Shown: positions 17,973 through 26,952 of the stretch, piece by piece
Numbering within the stretch: position 1 is the stretch's first letter
Layout: each line of letters begins with the position of its first letter
Source: Lachnospiraceae bacterium
GTDB taxonomy: Bacteria; Bacillota; Clostridia; Lachnospirales; Lachnospiraceae
Reading direction: 5' to 3'
Length of the DNA: 64,000 nucleotides
Assembly (NCBI GenBank): GCA_021769135.1
Contig: JAETTM010000012.1
Location: 1 to 64,000, forward strand
Program-made: the position numbers and the translations under genes
The notes under the pieces: model-generated
What the model saw: only the letters and a program-made list of their open reading frames with translations
Told to the model about the DNA's origin: nothing
The model's database searches: none

Positions 17973-19301
17973 CTATTTCTGGCTAATAGCGTCTATCTTT
18001 GCCTGTGCGTCCGCCATGGCTGTATCCACATCCTTCTGCCCTGTGAAAACTTCCTGCTGCGCTGTATAGATTGCTGCGGAAATCTCCGGCCAATCCGGTG
18101 AAGGGCCTCTGGACTGTGCATTGGGCATAACTTCTGCAAATACGGAATTCAAAGGGTCGCCTTCGAACATTTCCTGAACGTTTACATCCGCCCTGGGTGA
18201 AAAACGCCCAATGGATTTGCAGATTTCCTGCGACTTCTCTTTGCTGGTAATCCATGTCAGGAAAGTCCAGCTGGCTTCCACATTCGCCCCTGTGCAAATC
18301 GCTACATTTTCTCCTCCCAGTACCGATGCATAATCTCCGTCATCCGCCTTCGGTACTTTTGCTACGCCATAATCCAAATCCGGGGCATCATTTGCCAGCC
18401 CTGAAAACTGCCATGGACCGTTAATCATCATAGCTGCCTGCCCTGCTGCAAACTGCTTTTCCGCATCAGCCTGCGTCCAGTTGACACATTCCCTGCTCAC
18501 ATACCCTTTTTCAATCAGATTATACAGATATGTCATTGACTCCTTTGAGCCCTCACTTGTCAAATCCATCACGCTTCCGCCCGAAGACAACAGCCAGGGC
18601 ATATACTGGAACGTTCCTTCTTCATTTCCGATTGCCGAAATAGCCAGCCCCTTGCAGCTATCTGTTGTCAGTTTTTCGCATGCCGCTTCCAGCTCAGACC
18701 ATGTGGTAGGAACTTCAACGCCCGCCGCATCCAGCATTTCCTTATTATAGAAAAGGCCTAAACAGTTATTTCCCCAGGGAAGTCCATATAATTTCCCGTC
18801 ATAATAGCAGGAATTGATGGAGCCTTCCATAAAATTAGCCTCATCCCAGGAGTTGTACAAATCCGTAATATCCTCAAACACGCCCATGGAAGCGTAAGAG
18901 TTATGGTCCGGGTTATCCACCATACCGCAGTCCGGCAGCTCACCGGATACTACCCCGATGGTGTACTGTTTCATAAGCTCTGCCCTGGGCAGATATTGTG
19001 CGTTCACAAAAATCTCATCCTGGGAATTGTTAAATTCTTCCACGGCTTCATTTACAAACTTCCCTTCTTTATCCTCGGACATATAATGCCAGAATGTTAT
19101 TTCCGTCCTTCCTTCTGCCCCGGAGTTTTCTGCTTCCGCAGTTTCCGTATCCGTGCTCTCCGCCTGTGGTGCCTGCTCTTCTTTAGCCGGTTGCTCCTGA
19201 GCCGGCTGTTCCGCTGCCGGTGTGTCCGCACTGCCCCCGCAGCCTATCAATGTACCGGCTGTCATTGCCAGTGCTGTCAATACTGCTAAACTTCTTTTCA
19301 T
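17973..19301 (-). CDS. extracellular solute-binding lipoprotein (family 1)
   Basis: This 442-residue protein has a lipoprotein signal peptide with the lipobox LIGC, then a Gln/Glu/Pro/Ala-rich linker of about 40 residues. The mature part reads TEITFWHYMSEDKEG, CYYDGKLYGLPWGNN and LFYNKEMLDAAGVEVP, all family-1 sugar-binding signatures. AAAGGAGG lies 7 bases before the ATG. It is the first structural gene downstream of the YesM/YesN pair and leads into the two permeases and two GH31 enzymes. Ligand by context: a xylosylated oligosaccharide (inference). Confidence 0.93.
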   Translation of the reverse strand: MKRSLAVLTALAMTAGTLIGCGGSADTPAAEQPAQEQPAKEEQAPQAESTDTETAEAENSGAEGRTEITFWHYMSEDKEGKFVNEAVEEFNNSQDEIFVNAQYLPRAELMKQYTIGVVSGELPDCGMVDNPDHNSYASMGVFEDITDLYNSWDEANFMEGSINSCYYDGKLYGLPWGNNCLGLFYNKEMLDAAGVEVPTTWSELEAACEKLTTDSCKGLAISAIGNEEGTFQYMPWLLSSGGSVMDLTSEGSKESMTYLYNLIEKGYVSRECVNWTQADAEKQFAAGQAAMMINGPWQFSGLANDAPDLDYGVAKVPKADDGDYASVLGGENVAICTGANVEASWTFLTWITSKEKSQEICKSIGRFSPRADVNVQEMFEGDPLNSVFAEVMPNAQSRGPSPDWPEISAAIYTAQQEVFTGQKDVDTAMADAQAKIDAISQK

Positions 19302-19329
19302 ATCTCATCCTCCTTTTTGTGATAATTTA

Positions 19330-19358
19330 ATTATATCCGGAAGATATTTTGTAAGATA
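19330..19358 (-). promoter_or_regulatory. probable activated promoter of the xyloside operon
   Basis: On the minus strand a perfect TATAAT (19335-19330) is 17 bases from a non-consensus -35, TATCTT. The repeated AATATCTT just upstream (twice, 14 bases apart) is a candidate site for the AraC-type regulator encoded next door. The weak -35 fits a promoter that needs an activator. Confidence 0.5.
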
Positions 19359-19438
19359 TTCCAATATTTTAATAAAAGTGTATAAAATCATATACTTTTT
19401 ATTCTTCTTTGCGCAATCGCTAATCGCCCAATCTGCAG

Positions 19439-20173
19439 TTACTTGTTTTTCCTCTCATCTATGGCATATTGCTTGGCCGATACTCCCGCATACTCTTTGA
19501 ACACCTTGGAAAAATATTTCTGGTCAGGATATCCTACGCTGCATGCCACTTCATAAATTTTCATATCTGTATTCAAAATCAATTCCTTCGCTTTTTCCAT
19601 CCGAATTTTTTTCAGATAATTGGAAAACGTCATTCCTGTCTCTTTTGCGAAAAGATTGCTCAAATACTCCGGCGTCAGCCGGAACTTGTCCGCAAAGCTG
19701 TCCAGCCCCAGCCGCATACCGTAGTTTTCTTCTATCACAGACACCATCTCCTTCACAGCCGCAGAATATTCCTGCATTCTGGCATCCTCTGCCTGTTCCT
19801 CTTCCTGGCACGTCAGCTTTTTCAGCAATTCCTTCACATCGCTTATAGTCGCCGGCTTTAACAGATATTCCTTTACTCCAAGGCGTATTCCTGTCCGCGC
19901 ATATTCAAAGTCGGCATACCCGCTCAAAATGACAAAAACGCAATCAATTCCCATCTCTTTTATTTTCTCTATCATTTCCAGCCCATCTATCTTCGGCATA
20001 CGTATATCCGTAATAACGATATCCGGCTCCATATCCCTAATCATTTTAATCCCTTCATAGCCGTTCTCCGCTTCCCCTATGACCCGGCATCCCATATCCA
20101 CCTTATTAATCAAATTGCTAAGCCCTTGCCTAATCCGGAATTCATCCTCGACAATCACTATTCTCTTCACCAT
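19439..20173 (-). CDS. response regulator, YesN type, short form with AraC output domain
   Basis: This 244-residue protein joins a receiver domain directly to an AraC helix-turn-helix, without the middle region of the other two regulators in the window. D56 in IVITDIRMPK is the phospho-acceptor, and YLLKPA near residue 108 holds the conserved Lys. The output domain has FADKFRLTPEYLSNLFAKETG and VACSVGYPDQKYFSKVFKEYAG. GGAGG lies 8 bases before the ATG at 20173. It follows the YesM kinase gene by 69 bases and precedes the binding protein, so it is the probable activator of the xyloside operon. Confidence 0.93.
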   Translation of the reverse strand: MVKRIVIVEDEFRIRQGLSNLINKVDMGCRVIGEAENGYEGIKMIRDMEPDIVITDIRMPKIDGLEMIEKIKEMGIDCVFVILSGYADFEYARTGIRLGVKEYLLKPATISDVKELLKKLTCQEEEQAEDARMQEYSAAVKEMVSVIEENYGMRLGLDSFADKFRLTPEYLSNLFAKETGMTFSNYLKKIRMEKAKELILNTDMKIYEVACSVGYPDQKYFSKVFKEYAGVSAKQYAIDERKNK

Positions 20174-20242
20174 CCGCTATTCCTCCCTTCACTGCCGTTC
20201 ATAAATGTTTTTCCATAAACCAGCGTTCCCCGAGCTCGACCA

Positions 20243-22045
20243 TTACCGTACATCAGGTATCACCAATACGAATTCTGTGCCTTCTCCCCAACGGCTGTTT
20301 ACATCAATCTCTGCATTTTCCCCGTAATAAATCCTCAGCCGGTGCACCACATTGCTGATTCCAATATGTTTCCCGTCCAATGGCCCCCGTTCATGGATTT
20401 CTTTTCTAAGCTCCTCAAGAATGTCTTCCCTGATGCCGCATCCATTGTCCTTCATACGTATTTCCAGCCTCTTATCCGGCCGCACAAAAGCCTTTACGTC
20501 TATCATCCCTCCCTCTTTTACTTCTTCAAACGCGTGGAGGATGGTATTCTCAACAATAGGCTGCAACAGCATTTTATAGATCGGGAAAGATAAGGCTTCG
20601 TCGGAAACATCATACCGGCAGTCAAAAGAATCATGGAATCTGTCCCTTTGCAGAAAAATATATTTTTTCAGCCAGCTGATTTCCGCTTCCAGCACCACCA
20701 TCATCTCTATATTGGATACGCTGTACCGGAGCAGGCTTCCCAACGTGCCAAGCATGTTGCTGATTTCTTCTTCATCATGTTCAATGGCCCGCCAATTGAT
20801 GGAATCCAATGTGTTAAAAAGGAAATGCGGGTTAATCTGCGCCTCCAATGCTTTTATTTCCGCATGTTTCTGGCTGATAGCCGCCGCCTTTATCTCTTCA
20901 TTCCTTTGCCTTAAAGTTTCCACCAGCGAATTTACCCTCGATGTCATAATATTAAACTGGCGCGCAATAACGTATAATTCATCCTTTTCATCCACCTCCA
21001 CATGAATCTCCTTGGCGCCTGTTCCCTCGTAATCATGAATGCCCTGGGCAATCTTTTGGATTGTCTGGATGTATTTGCGGGAGACAAAATATACAATCAG
21101 GAAAAAAGCGCAGGTAACCACTGCCACTAAAAAGATTACCGCCCATACCAGCTTATAGATATCCTTCCTGTAAACGTCTTTGTCAATGATATTTACAATT
21201 GTCCATTCCGTATCGCTTATTTTTCGAATCTGCTCCGTTATCCTTTTAACATTTCCATACTCTTCTTCCAGATACTCTTTATAGTTCCTGTTCATGTAAG
21301 GATTTTCCACCCCTGCGAGAATCCTCTCCTGCTCATCTATAATAATTGTCACAACGCCATTTTCCCTGTTCACTTTTCCGTTCTCTTCAAACAACAAAAT
21401 ATTGTTTTCCAAGGCTATCACCAGCACTCCGCTCTGTTCCCTGGAACGCAGATTTTTCACCGGGAAGCCCATAAGGATTACATAGTCATCCCTGCCTTCC
21501 GTAAGGCTCTGGTTGACCACTGCAATAAACGTCAGCTTCTGATTTTCCTCAATTTTTTCATGAATTTCACGGCGCGCTTCTTCGTCGGACCAAATATTTT
21601 CATTCGTACTCCCATACCATTTGGAATATGTGGCATATCGTCCATTGTCCGCCAGAAAAGTAATCCCTCTGATTCCTTCGTGGGTATATACGCTATTCTT
21701 CAGTAAGGTTTCCATATGGTCTCTGTAAACCAAAAAGGATTTCTCATCTTCCGTATTTATTTTCTTCCCCAACTCAATATATTCTTTATTGGACACCAAC
21801 TCATACAGGACATCTTCGTAGACATCCATCCGCTCCTTCACCACAACTTCATGCTGAACCGCATTCTGCTCCACCAGCCCGTACGCGCTTTTCAGCAAAT
21901 TATTATAGTATATGGCGCTTATGGACAGTGTAATAATCATCATCGGCAGCACCGCCACAATCAGGTAAACAACGATGACCTTCCTCTGAATGCTGGATTC
22001 CTTTCCGAAAATATGCGCTATATAGCCACTTACATTATCTCCCAT
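20243..22045 (-). CDS. YesM-type sensor histidine kinase
   Basis: This 600-residue protein has a membrane segment at about 22-48, a large extracytoplasmic sensor domain (50-295), a second membrane segment (about 298-322), a HAMP region, and the kinase domain with H407 in EAQINPHFLFNTLDSINW. The ATPase has LQPIVENTILHAFEE, MKDNGCGI and HIGISNVVHRL. It is the first gene of the two-component unit controlling the xyloside operon. It is transcribed away from the DUF4143-type ATPase gene, with which it shares a 265-base intergenic region. Confidence 0.93.
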   Translation of the reverse strand: MGDNVSGYIAHIFGKESSIQRKVIVVYLIVAVLPMMIITLSISAIYYNNLLKSAYGLVEQNAVQHEVVVKERMDVYEDVLYELVSNKEYIELGKKINTEDEKSFLVYRDHMETLLKNSVYTHEGIRGITFLADNGRYATYSKWYGSTNENIWSDEEARREIHEKIEENQKLTFIAVVNQSLTEGRDDYVILMGFPVKNLRSREQSGVLVIALENNILLFEENGKVNRENGVVTIIIDEQERILAGVENPYMNRNYKEYLEEEYGNVKRITEQIRKISDTEWTIVNIIDKDVYRKDIYKLVWAVIFLVAVVTCAFFLIVYFVSRKYIQTIQKIAQGIHDYEGTGAKEIHVEVDEKDELYVIARQFNIMTSRVNSLVETLRQRNEEIKAAAISQKHAEIKALEAQINPHFLFNTLDSINWRAIEHDEEEISNMLGTLGSLLRYSVSNIEMMVVLEAEISWLKKYIFLQRDRFHDSFDCRYDVSDEALSFPIYKMLLQPIVENTILHAFEEVKEGGMIDVKAFVRPDKRLEIRMKDNGCGIREDILEELRKEIHERGPLDGKHIGISNVVHRLRIYYGENAEIDVNSRWGEGTEFVLVIPDVR

Positions 22046-22112
22046 TCTTCCCCGAGCCCCCTGCTATCCCGAAATATTTTCATTCCGTAGGCTTGCTTTC
22101 TGCATTTTTATC

Positions 22113-22141
22113 ATTTTATCATTTCCCGGCTACAGCCGCAA
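22113..22141 (-). promoter_or_regulatory. promoter of the kinase gene at 20243-22045
   Basis: On the minus strand TTGCGG (22141-22136) and TAAAAT (22118-22113) are 17 bases apart, about 70 bases before the start codon. Confidence 0.5.
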
Positions 22142-22171
22142 TAAGACAAATCTCAATTCCAGCATCATCAT

Positions 22172-22247
22172 ATTCCATGCATTTTTTATCTATTACATTG
22201 TCAAATTCCATGCATTTTTCATTTTCGCATCGTCAAATTCCATGCAT
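22172..22247 (+). repeat. three direct repeats ATTCCATGCAT spaced 32-33 bp
   Basis: The 11-mer occurs at 22172-22182, 22205-22215 and 22237-22247; the last two copies share the longer GTCAAATTCCATGCAT. Spacing is 33 and 32 bases, close to three helical turns, and the third copy ends 6 bases before a -35 box. It reads like an array of protein-binding sites upstream of the ATPase promoter. Each unit contains the palindrome ATGCAT. Confidence 0.7.
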
Positions 22248-22253
22248 ATTCTG

Positions 22254-22283
22254 TTGACAAAGAGGCATACTGCTTTATATAAT
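22254..22283 (+). promoter_or_regulatory. promoter of the DUF4143-type ATPase gene
   Basis: TTGACA (22254-22259) and TATAAT (22278-22283) are both perfect, separated by 18 bases. The distance to the ATG at 22311 is 27 bases, so the leader is very short. Confidence 0.8.
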
Positions 22284-22310
22284 AAAGAAAATGGCAGGTA
22301 GGTGGAAGAT

Positions 22311-23609
22311 ATGCTGAAGAGGAAAATTTATCGTGCACTTTTGCATTGGAAAGAGACAAAAAAAATGGAATGCCTTCTGGTAAAGGGCGCCAGGCAGATA
22401 GGTAAGACTTTTATCATAGAAAGATTCGGAGCAGAACAATACTCCAGCTATATCTATATAAATTTTTACAAAAACCCCGAACACAAGGCAATTTTCGATG
22501 GTTCCCTGGAAGCGGAGGAAATTTACAAAAAGATTTCCCTGTATGTAAGGAATATACGTTTTGTACCCCACGATACCCTGATTTTCCTTGATGAGATACA
22601 GGACTGTCCCAATGCGAGAACCGCCCTAAAGTTCCTCGCCATTGATGACCGTTATGATGTGATTGCTTCGGGCTCTATGCTGGGTCTTCATTATAAAGAA
22701 ATGGCTTCCATTCCAGTAGGATATGAACGGACAATGGATATGTTTTCCCTCGACTTTGAAGAATTTCTCTGGGCCATGGGAAAGGGAGAGGAAGCAATCG
22801 GGGCACTTAAGACATATTTTGAACACAGGGAAAAGGTGGATTCCGGTATTCATGAACAATTTATGGGGCTTCTTAGAGAGTATCTTGTTGTGGGCGGGAT
22901 GCCGGAAGCGGTAAATATTTTCCTGAAATCCAATAATTACCAGGATGTATACGCCACTCAGAAAAAAATTATGGAAAGTTACAGGGAGGATATCAAACAT
23001 TATGCCTCCACACCGATGCGTCAGAAAATCGAAGATTGTTACCGCTCAATTCCCAGGCAGCTGGCAAAAGAATATACAAAATTCCAATACAAAGTAGTCA
23101 GCAAGGAGGGGAATGCAAGGCGTTATGAGAACTGCCTGAACTGGCTTGTTGACGCAGGCATGATTGCCTTGTGCTTCAACGTATCTACGCCGCAGTTCCC
23201 ACTTGTAGCCTATGAGAAGCCTGAGCAATTTAAGGCGTATGTCACAGATATCGGCCTGCTGACTTCTCTATATGGATATGAGACACAGGCAACATTATTG
23301 AAAAATACCCTCACCGGCCCCGCCAAAGGAGGAATCTATGAGAATCTTGTGTTCGATATGCTTATAAAGCGCGGGTTTTCTCTGAATTATTATAAAAATG
23401 ACAGGAATACCCAGGAAATAGAGTTTCTCTATACACGAGACGGAAACGTCATTCCCGTGGAAGTGAAATCCAAAAACGGGGCTACGCTATCGTTGAACCA
23501 GTTCCTTGCAGACTTCCATCCGCCCTGTGCTTATAAGCTAGTATCAGGGAATGTGGGGGTAAGCGGTGCAAAGGTCACCCTGCCGTTGTATATGGCTTTG
23601 TTTTTGTAA
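22311..23609 (+). CDS. ATP-binding protein, AAA_14/DUF4143 family
   Basis: This 432-residue protein has the AAA_14 Walker A motif VKGARQIGKTF (about 25-34) and Walker B LIFLDEIQDC near 92. A DUF4143 domain follows with LREYLVVGGMPEAV and YVTDIGLLTSLYG. The C-terminal end carries IEFLYTRDGNVIPVEVKSK, a PD-(D/E)XK-like core. The family (COG1373) is widespread and its role is unknown. The ATG at 22311 is chosen because AGGTGG lies 5 bases upstream; a GTG three codons earlier is less well placed. It is one of few plus-strand genes here and has its own strong promoter behind an array of repeats. Confidence 0.88.
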   Translation: MLKRKIYRALLHWKETKKMECLLVKGARQIGKTFIIERFGAEQYSSYIYINFYKNPEHKAIFDGSLEAEEIYKKISLYVRNIRFVPHDTLIFLDEIQDCPNARTALKFLAIDDRYDVIASGSMLGLHYKEMASIPVGYERTMDMFSLDFEEFLWAMGKGEEAIGALKTYFEHREKVDSGIHEQFMGLLREYLVVGGMPEAVNIFLKSNNYQDVYATQKKIMESYREDIKHYASTPMRQKIEDCYRSIPRQLAKEYTKFQYKVVSKEGNARRYENCLNWLVDAGMIALCFNVSTPQFPLVAYEKPEQFKAYVTDIGLLTSLYGYETQATLLKNTLTGPAKGGIYENLVFDMLIKRGFSLNYYKNDRNTQEIEFLYTRDGNVIPVEVKSKNGATLSLNQFLADFHPPCAYKLVSGNVGVSGAKVTLPLYMALFL

Positions 23610-23623
23610 CGGATTGGGGGGCT

Positions 23624-24421
23624 TTATCCCCCTGCCCCCGTCACCCCATGCACCGTCACCGTCTGATACGGAATCTCAATTCCGTTCTTTTCAAACTCCT
23701 GAACCAGGGCAATCCGTATATCGCTGCATGCCCGGAAGCTGTTATCCAGGTTTTCCGTCCAAACAATAGTTTTGATTATCACGCCGTTAGCTGTAAAACC
23801 GCTGGCACTCACCGCATTTTTTTCCGTGTTCAATGTGAGTTCATGCTCCACGCAGATTTTCCGCATAATGCCGATTGCTTTCTCAATATCCGACTGATAC
23901 GAAATCTCCACTTCCACATAGTTGCCGATATTTTCCGTAAAATTGGTATTGATGATGACTGCCGAGTCCATAACGGAGTTGGGGACGATGCAGCTTTCCC
24001 CATTGAACTGGTAAATCACCGTATGCCGTATGGTTACGTCCTTGACAATCCCTTCCGCAATCACCGTGCCCCCCTGGATAACCCTTATCTTCTCATCCAC
24101 ATTATAAGGCTTTGAGGCGGATATCATAATGCCGCTTATTACATTGGACAAAGCCTGCTGGGCTGCAAAGGTCGCTATCGCCACAATCAGGGAACCGCTT
24201 TGCAGCAGGACTTTGCTGATATCTTTGGTAAATTCAAACTGCTGGGCCAAAGTATAGATGACAATAACATCGATTACAATATTCACCATGCTTTTGGAAA
24301 ACCGCAGGTGAACGGCCTTATTTTTGGTTCTCTTAGAGATGTATCTGTAAATCAAATTTACGGCACTGTTTAAAACAAAAGCGATACCGATAAAAATCCC
24401 TGCAGTCATCAAAAAGCCCAT
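23624..24421 (-). CDS. mscS: small-conductance mechanosensitive channel (MscS family)
   Basis: This 265-residue protein has three N-terminal hydrophobic segments (about 3-22, 50-70, 77-100), then the MscS beta domain with QGGTVIAEGIVKDVTIRHT and CIVPNSVMDSAVIINTNF. The pore helix region reads AIATFAAQQALSNVISGIM. It is in the cytoplasmic membrane and releases solutes under hypo-osmotic stress. Its length and domain order are normal for MscS. The ATG at 24421 follows GGGGGTG by 5 bases. It converges with the ATPase gene, with only 14 bases between the stop codons. Confidence 0.93.
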   Translation of the reverse strand: MGFLMTAGIFIGIAFVLNSAVNLIYRYISKRTKNKAVHLRFSKSMVNIVIDVIVIYTLAQQFEFTKDISKVLLQSGSLIVAIATFAAQQALSNVISGIMISASKPYNVDEKIRVIQGGTVIAEGIVKDVTIRHTVIYQFNGESCIVPNSVMDSAVIINTNFTENIGNYVEVEISYQSDIEKAIGIMRKICVEHELTLNTEKNAVSASGFTANGVIIKTIVWTENLDNSFRACSDIRIALVQEFEKNGIEIPYQTVTVHGVTGAGG

Positions 24422-24447
24422 ACGGACACCCCCATTTCTATCCTATA

Positions 24448-24497
24448 AACTCCCGGAATCCCCCTGTAGCTGGTTTTGCAGGAAGATTCCAGGAGTT
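24448..24497 (-). terminator. long imperfect hairpin after the flavodoxin-like gene
   Basis: On the minus strand AACTCC-T-GGAATC-TT-CCTG pairs with CAGG-GG-GATTCC-G-GGAGTT, three helical blocks separated by small mismatches, followed by TATAGG. It lies 9 bases after the stop of the gene at 24506 and separates it from mscS. Confidence 0.65.
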
Positions 24498-24505
24498 GTT
24501 TCCAT

Positions 24506-25123
24506 TTACCGAATGAAATTCGTCCGCTTGAAAGGCTCTTTCTCAGGAACCCCATATTTTTCTTTTCCAAGGGCAATGCTCTTCATAAGGAATGTCATAT
24601 TTTTTGCAAGCGTACGCATAATCTGCAGCCCTTCTTCATCCTGCACGGCTTCCCCCGGCGTCGCCCCGTGGATGCTGTTCCAGTACTGGCCCGATGCCAC
24701 AGGCATGCCCGAAATCGTAAAGAATTTATTTAACTCATCGAACGTGGAAGACAGCCCGCCCCGGCGCGCAGCCACCACACTTGCCCCTACCTTCATTGTT
24801 TTATCGAACGGCGTGCTGTAGAAAAGCCGTGTCAGAAAAGCCACCAGTGTGGCGTTAGCCGATGCATAATATACAGGGCTGCCCACCACCAAGCCATCGC
24901 AGGCCTCGAACTTAGGCGCAATCTCATTCACCTCATCTGCAAAGACGCACTTTCCGCTTTTCGCACAGCTCCGGCAGGCGATGCATCCCCGGATATCTTT
25001 ATTGCCAATATGTATAATTTCCGTTTCTATTCCTTCCTGCTGGAAAATCTTCTCCATTTCTTTCAGTGCAACCGACGTATTCCCATTTGCCCTCGGGCTT
25101 CCATTTAACATTAAGACTTTCAT
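24506..25123 (-). CDS. flavodoxin-fold NAD(P)H-dependent FMN reductase, iron-sulfur-flavoprotein-like
   Basis: This 205-residue protein has the FMN-binding N-terminus MLNGSPRANGNTS and VVGSPVYYASANA near residue 80. It also has a compact four-cysteine motif, GCIACRSCAKSGKC (spacing C-x2-C-x2-C-x5-C), which is the spacing known from iron-sulfur flavoproteins, so it may carry a [4Fe-4S] cluster and pass electrons to FMN. The start at 25123 is chosen because AGGAAGGGAG lies just upstream. It stands alone between two hairpins. The redox partner is unknown. Confidence 0.85.
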   Translation of the reverse strand: MKVLMLNGSPRANGNTSVALKEMEKIFQQEGIETEIIHIGNKDIRGCIACRSCAKSGKCVFADEVNEIAPKFEACDGLVVGSPVYYASANATLVAFLTRLFYSTPFDKTMKVGASVVAARRGGLSSTFDELNKFFTISGMPVASGQYWNSIHGATPGEAVQDEEGLQIMRTLAKNMTFLMKSIALGKEKYGVPEKEPFKRTNFIR

Positions 25124-25236
25124 TCTTTTCTCCCTTCCTTTCTGCATGTCCTGTGTCCTTTATCTTTGCCAAGATTGACCGGCTTCCGCTAAGCCTATGC
25201 GCATGCTTCACTATAGCACAATTATTAATATGCAGC

Positions 25237-25292
25237 TCCAAGTCCATGTTAGCACAAAAAAATGCGCACAGCAACTGCACGCACTTGAAAAT
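25237..25292 (-). terminator. 56-bp repeat with terminator, copy 1
   Basis: On the minus strand TGCGTGCA and TGTGCGCA form a hairpin followed by seven T. It lies 4 bases after the stop of the AAA/nuclease gene at 25297. The 56-base segment is identical, except for one base, to 26953-27008 on the other side of that gene. Confidence 0.75.
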
Positions 25293-25296
25293 CAAG

Positions 25297-26907
25297 CTAC
25301 AACGTTTCTATTTTACAGCTATGCCTTTTGGACTTCCGGTCATAAGCTATACCCACCGCAAAAATTTTCCCGGTATACTCCTTTTTTTCTCCAATCCTCC
25401 CTTTAAAATTCAGCGCATACTTCCTTTCCCTGATTTGGCATATAGCCTCTTCCGGCGTGCTGTCCACTTTTAACTCCAAAATAATTCCCGGCTCGCTTTT
25501 TTTCTTTGGATAAAATATAAAATCAACATAACCGATTCCGGCCTTATCCTCCCTTTCCACATAGTAGGAATCCCTGGCCGATAAATATAGCAAATTCACC
25601 AATGCCGTTAAATCCGTCTCATTATTGTAGTTAAGCAGCGGCATCTCCGTATTATGTGCATATTCCAGCATCTCGGCCACCTTACCGCTATCCCCTTTTA
25701 ATGTTGCCTCCAACATTTGTTCCGACTCCTTTGCCAGACGGTGTACATATCCTAAGGAAGATTCTTTCAAAAGAACGTCCGCAAATTTATCCATTAATTC
25801 CTTATTGGGTATTCTCACCTTCCCATCTTCATAGCTTAAGAAGCCATATACTACCATAGCGGATAAAATCTCATCCTTCGTTTGAAGGTTCATTGATGTG
25901 GCCGCATATTCCTGTATCTTTGCCTTTACCCCTTCCCCCGCGGCCATACGAGCCAAATCATCCCGTACCGCATCTACATTTTTCTCTATATAATAGAAAA
26001 TCTCATCATAAGGGCCCGCATTCGTCCAATAGCTTCCCAGCTGGTTATCGCCAAGCGCACAAACCACAGAACGCGGATTGTACATCCTTTTTCCTCCCAT
26101 GGTATAATAACCGTCATACCAAAGCCTAAGCCCCTCCCGCTCAATAGCCGGCGCATCGGTTACAGAAAGATACCTGGCATATAATTCATCCACTTCCCTG
26201 TCATCAAACCCTAAGTATTGGCTGTACTTTTCTTTCGCGGCCATTGTATATTCCAAGAACATATTCAAAGCGGAACCGCTGGAATATTTTGAAATAGGCA
26301 ATATTCCTGTCATATATGCCAAAATCACATATGGCTTGTCCTTTAGCAGCGCGCTTAAAAATTCAATAAAAGATTCCTTATCCTCCCTGGACACGAAGTC
26401 TCTGTGGAAAATGTAATCCCATTCATCCAAAACAAAAATAAAGCGTGCGGATTTGTCCGCCGCATAGATATCCATCAGAACATCCCACACGGCATCTTCT
26501 TCGTTCACTTCCACATCCGGATAAGCCTGTTTCAAATCTTTTATAATCCTTGACTCAATCCGTTCAATATATTGTTCATAAGTCGCACAACGTTTCGGAA
26601 CTTCATTCAATGATATATGAATCACATTATACTGATTCATTTTCCTGCGGTATTCCTCATTTTGGGAAATCTCCAATTTATCAAAGACTTCCGATGCATC
26701 GCATCCTTTTGAAAAAAAAGATGCGATAAGATTCGCCATCACCGTTTTCCCGAATCTGCGCGGCCTTGTAATGCAAATATAATGGCTCCCTTCTTCTACA
26801 AGGGGAAATAACTCCTCTAAAATCCTTGTTTTATCAATGAAATACGTTTTTTTTGATTCATTTTTATACAAAGTATATGCCGTAGGGCTATTTAAATAGA
26901 TTCCCAT
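25297..26907 (-). CDS. AAA-ATPase-like protein with C-terminal PD-(D/E)XK fold (copy 2, divergent)
   Basis: This 536-residue protein has Walker [11 protein letters not shown] ending at residue 55, Walker B FIFVLDEWDYIF near 170, and a C-terminal nuclease-type core with D in GYVDFIFYP and E/K in IILELKVD. It belongs to the same broad family as the genes at 9599 and 35459 but is clearly more distant, with a different N-terminus (MGIYLNSPTAYT). GGAG lies 6 bases before the ATG at 26907. It is flanked on both sides by the same 56-bp terminator-bearing repeat, so it may have been inserted as a unit behind the GH32 gene. Function unknown. Confidence 0.85.
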   Translation of the reverse strand: MGIYLNSPTAYTLYKNESKKTYFIDKTRILEELFPLVEEGSHYICITRPRRFGKTVMANLIASFFSKGCDASEVFDKLEISQNEEYRRKMNQYNVIHISLNEVPKRCATYEQYIERIESRIIKDLKQAYPDVEVNEEDAVWDVLMDIYAADKSARFIFVLDEWDYIFHRDFVSREDKESFIEFLSALLKDKPYVILAYMTGILPISKYSSGSALNMFLEYTMAAKEKYSQYLGFDDREVDELYARYLSVTDAPAIEREGLRLWYDGYYTMGGKRMYNPRSVVCALGDNQLGSYWTNAGPYDEIFYYIEKNVDAVRDDLARMAAGEGVKAKIQEYAATSMNLQTKDEILSAMVVYGFLSYEDGKVRIPNKELMDKFADVLLKESSLGYVHRLAKESEQMLEATLKGDSGKVAEMLEYAHNTEMPLLNYNNETDLTALVNLLYLSARDSYYVEREDKAGIGYVDFIFYPKKKSEPGIILELKVDSTPEEAICQIRERKYALNFKGRIGEKKEYTGKIFAVGIAYDRKSKRHSCKIETL

Positions 26908-26952
26908 ATTTTTCTCCGTTTCTTTGCCAGAGTACTCTGCATATTACAATCT

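Noticed and set aside
22172-22247. A CRISPR array
   Set aside because: Only three 11-16-base repeats with AT-rich, partly similar spacers and no cas genes; the position directly before a promoter fits binding sites better.
23610-23634. A GGGGG/CCCCC hairpin between the DUF4143-type gene and mscS as a terminator
   Set aside because: The stem is only 5 bp, overlaps the mscS stop codon and has no T tract.
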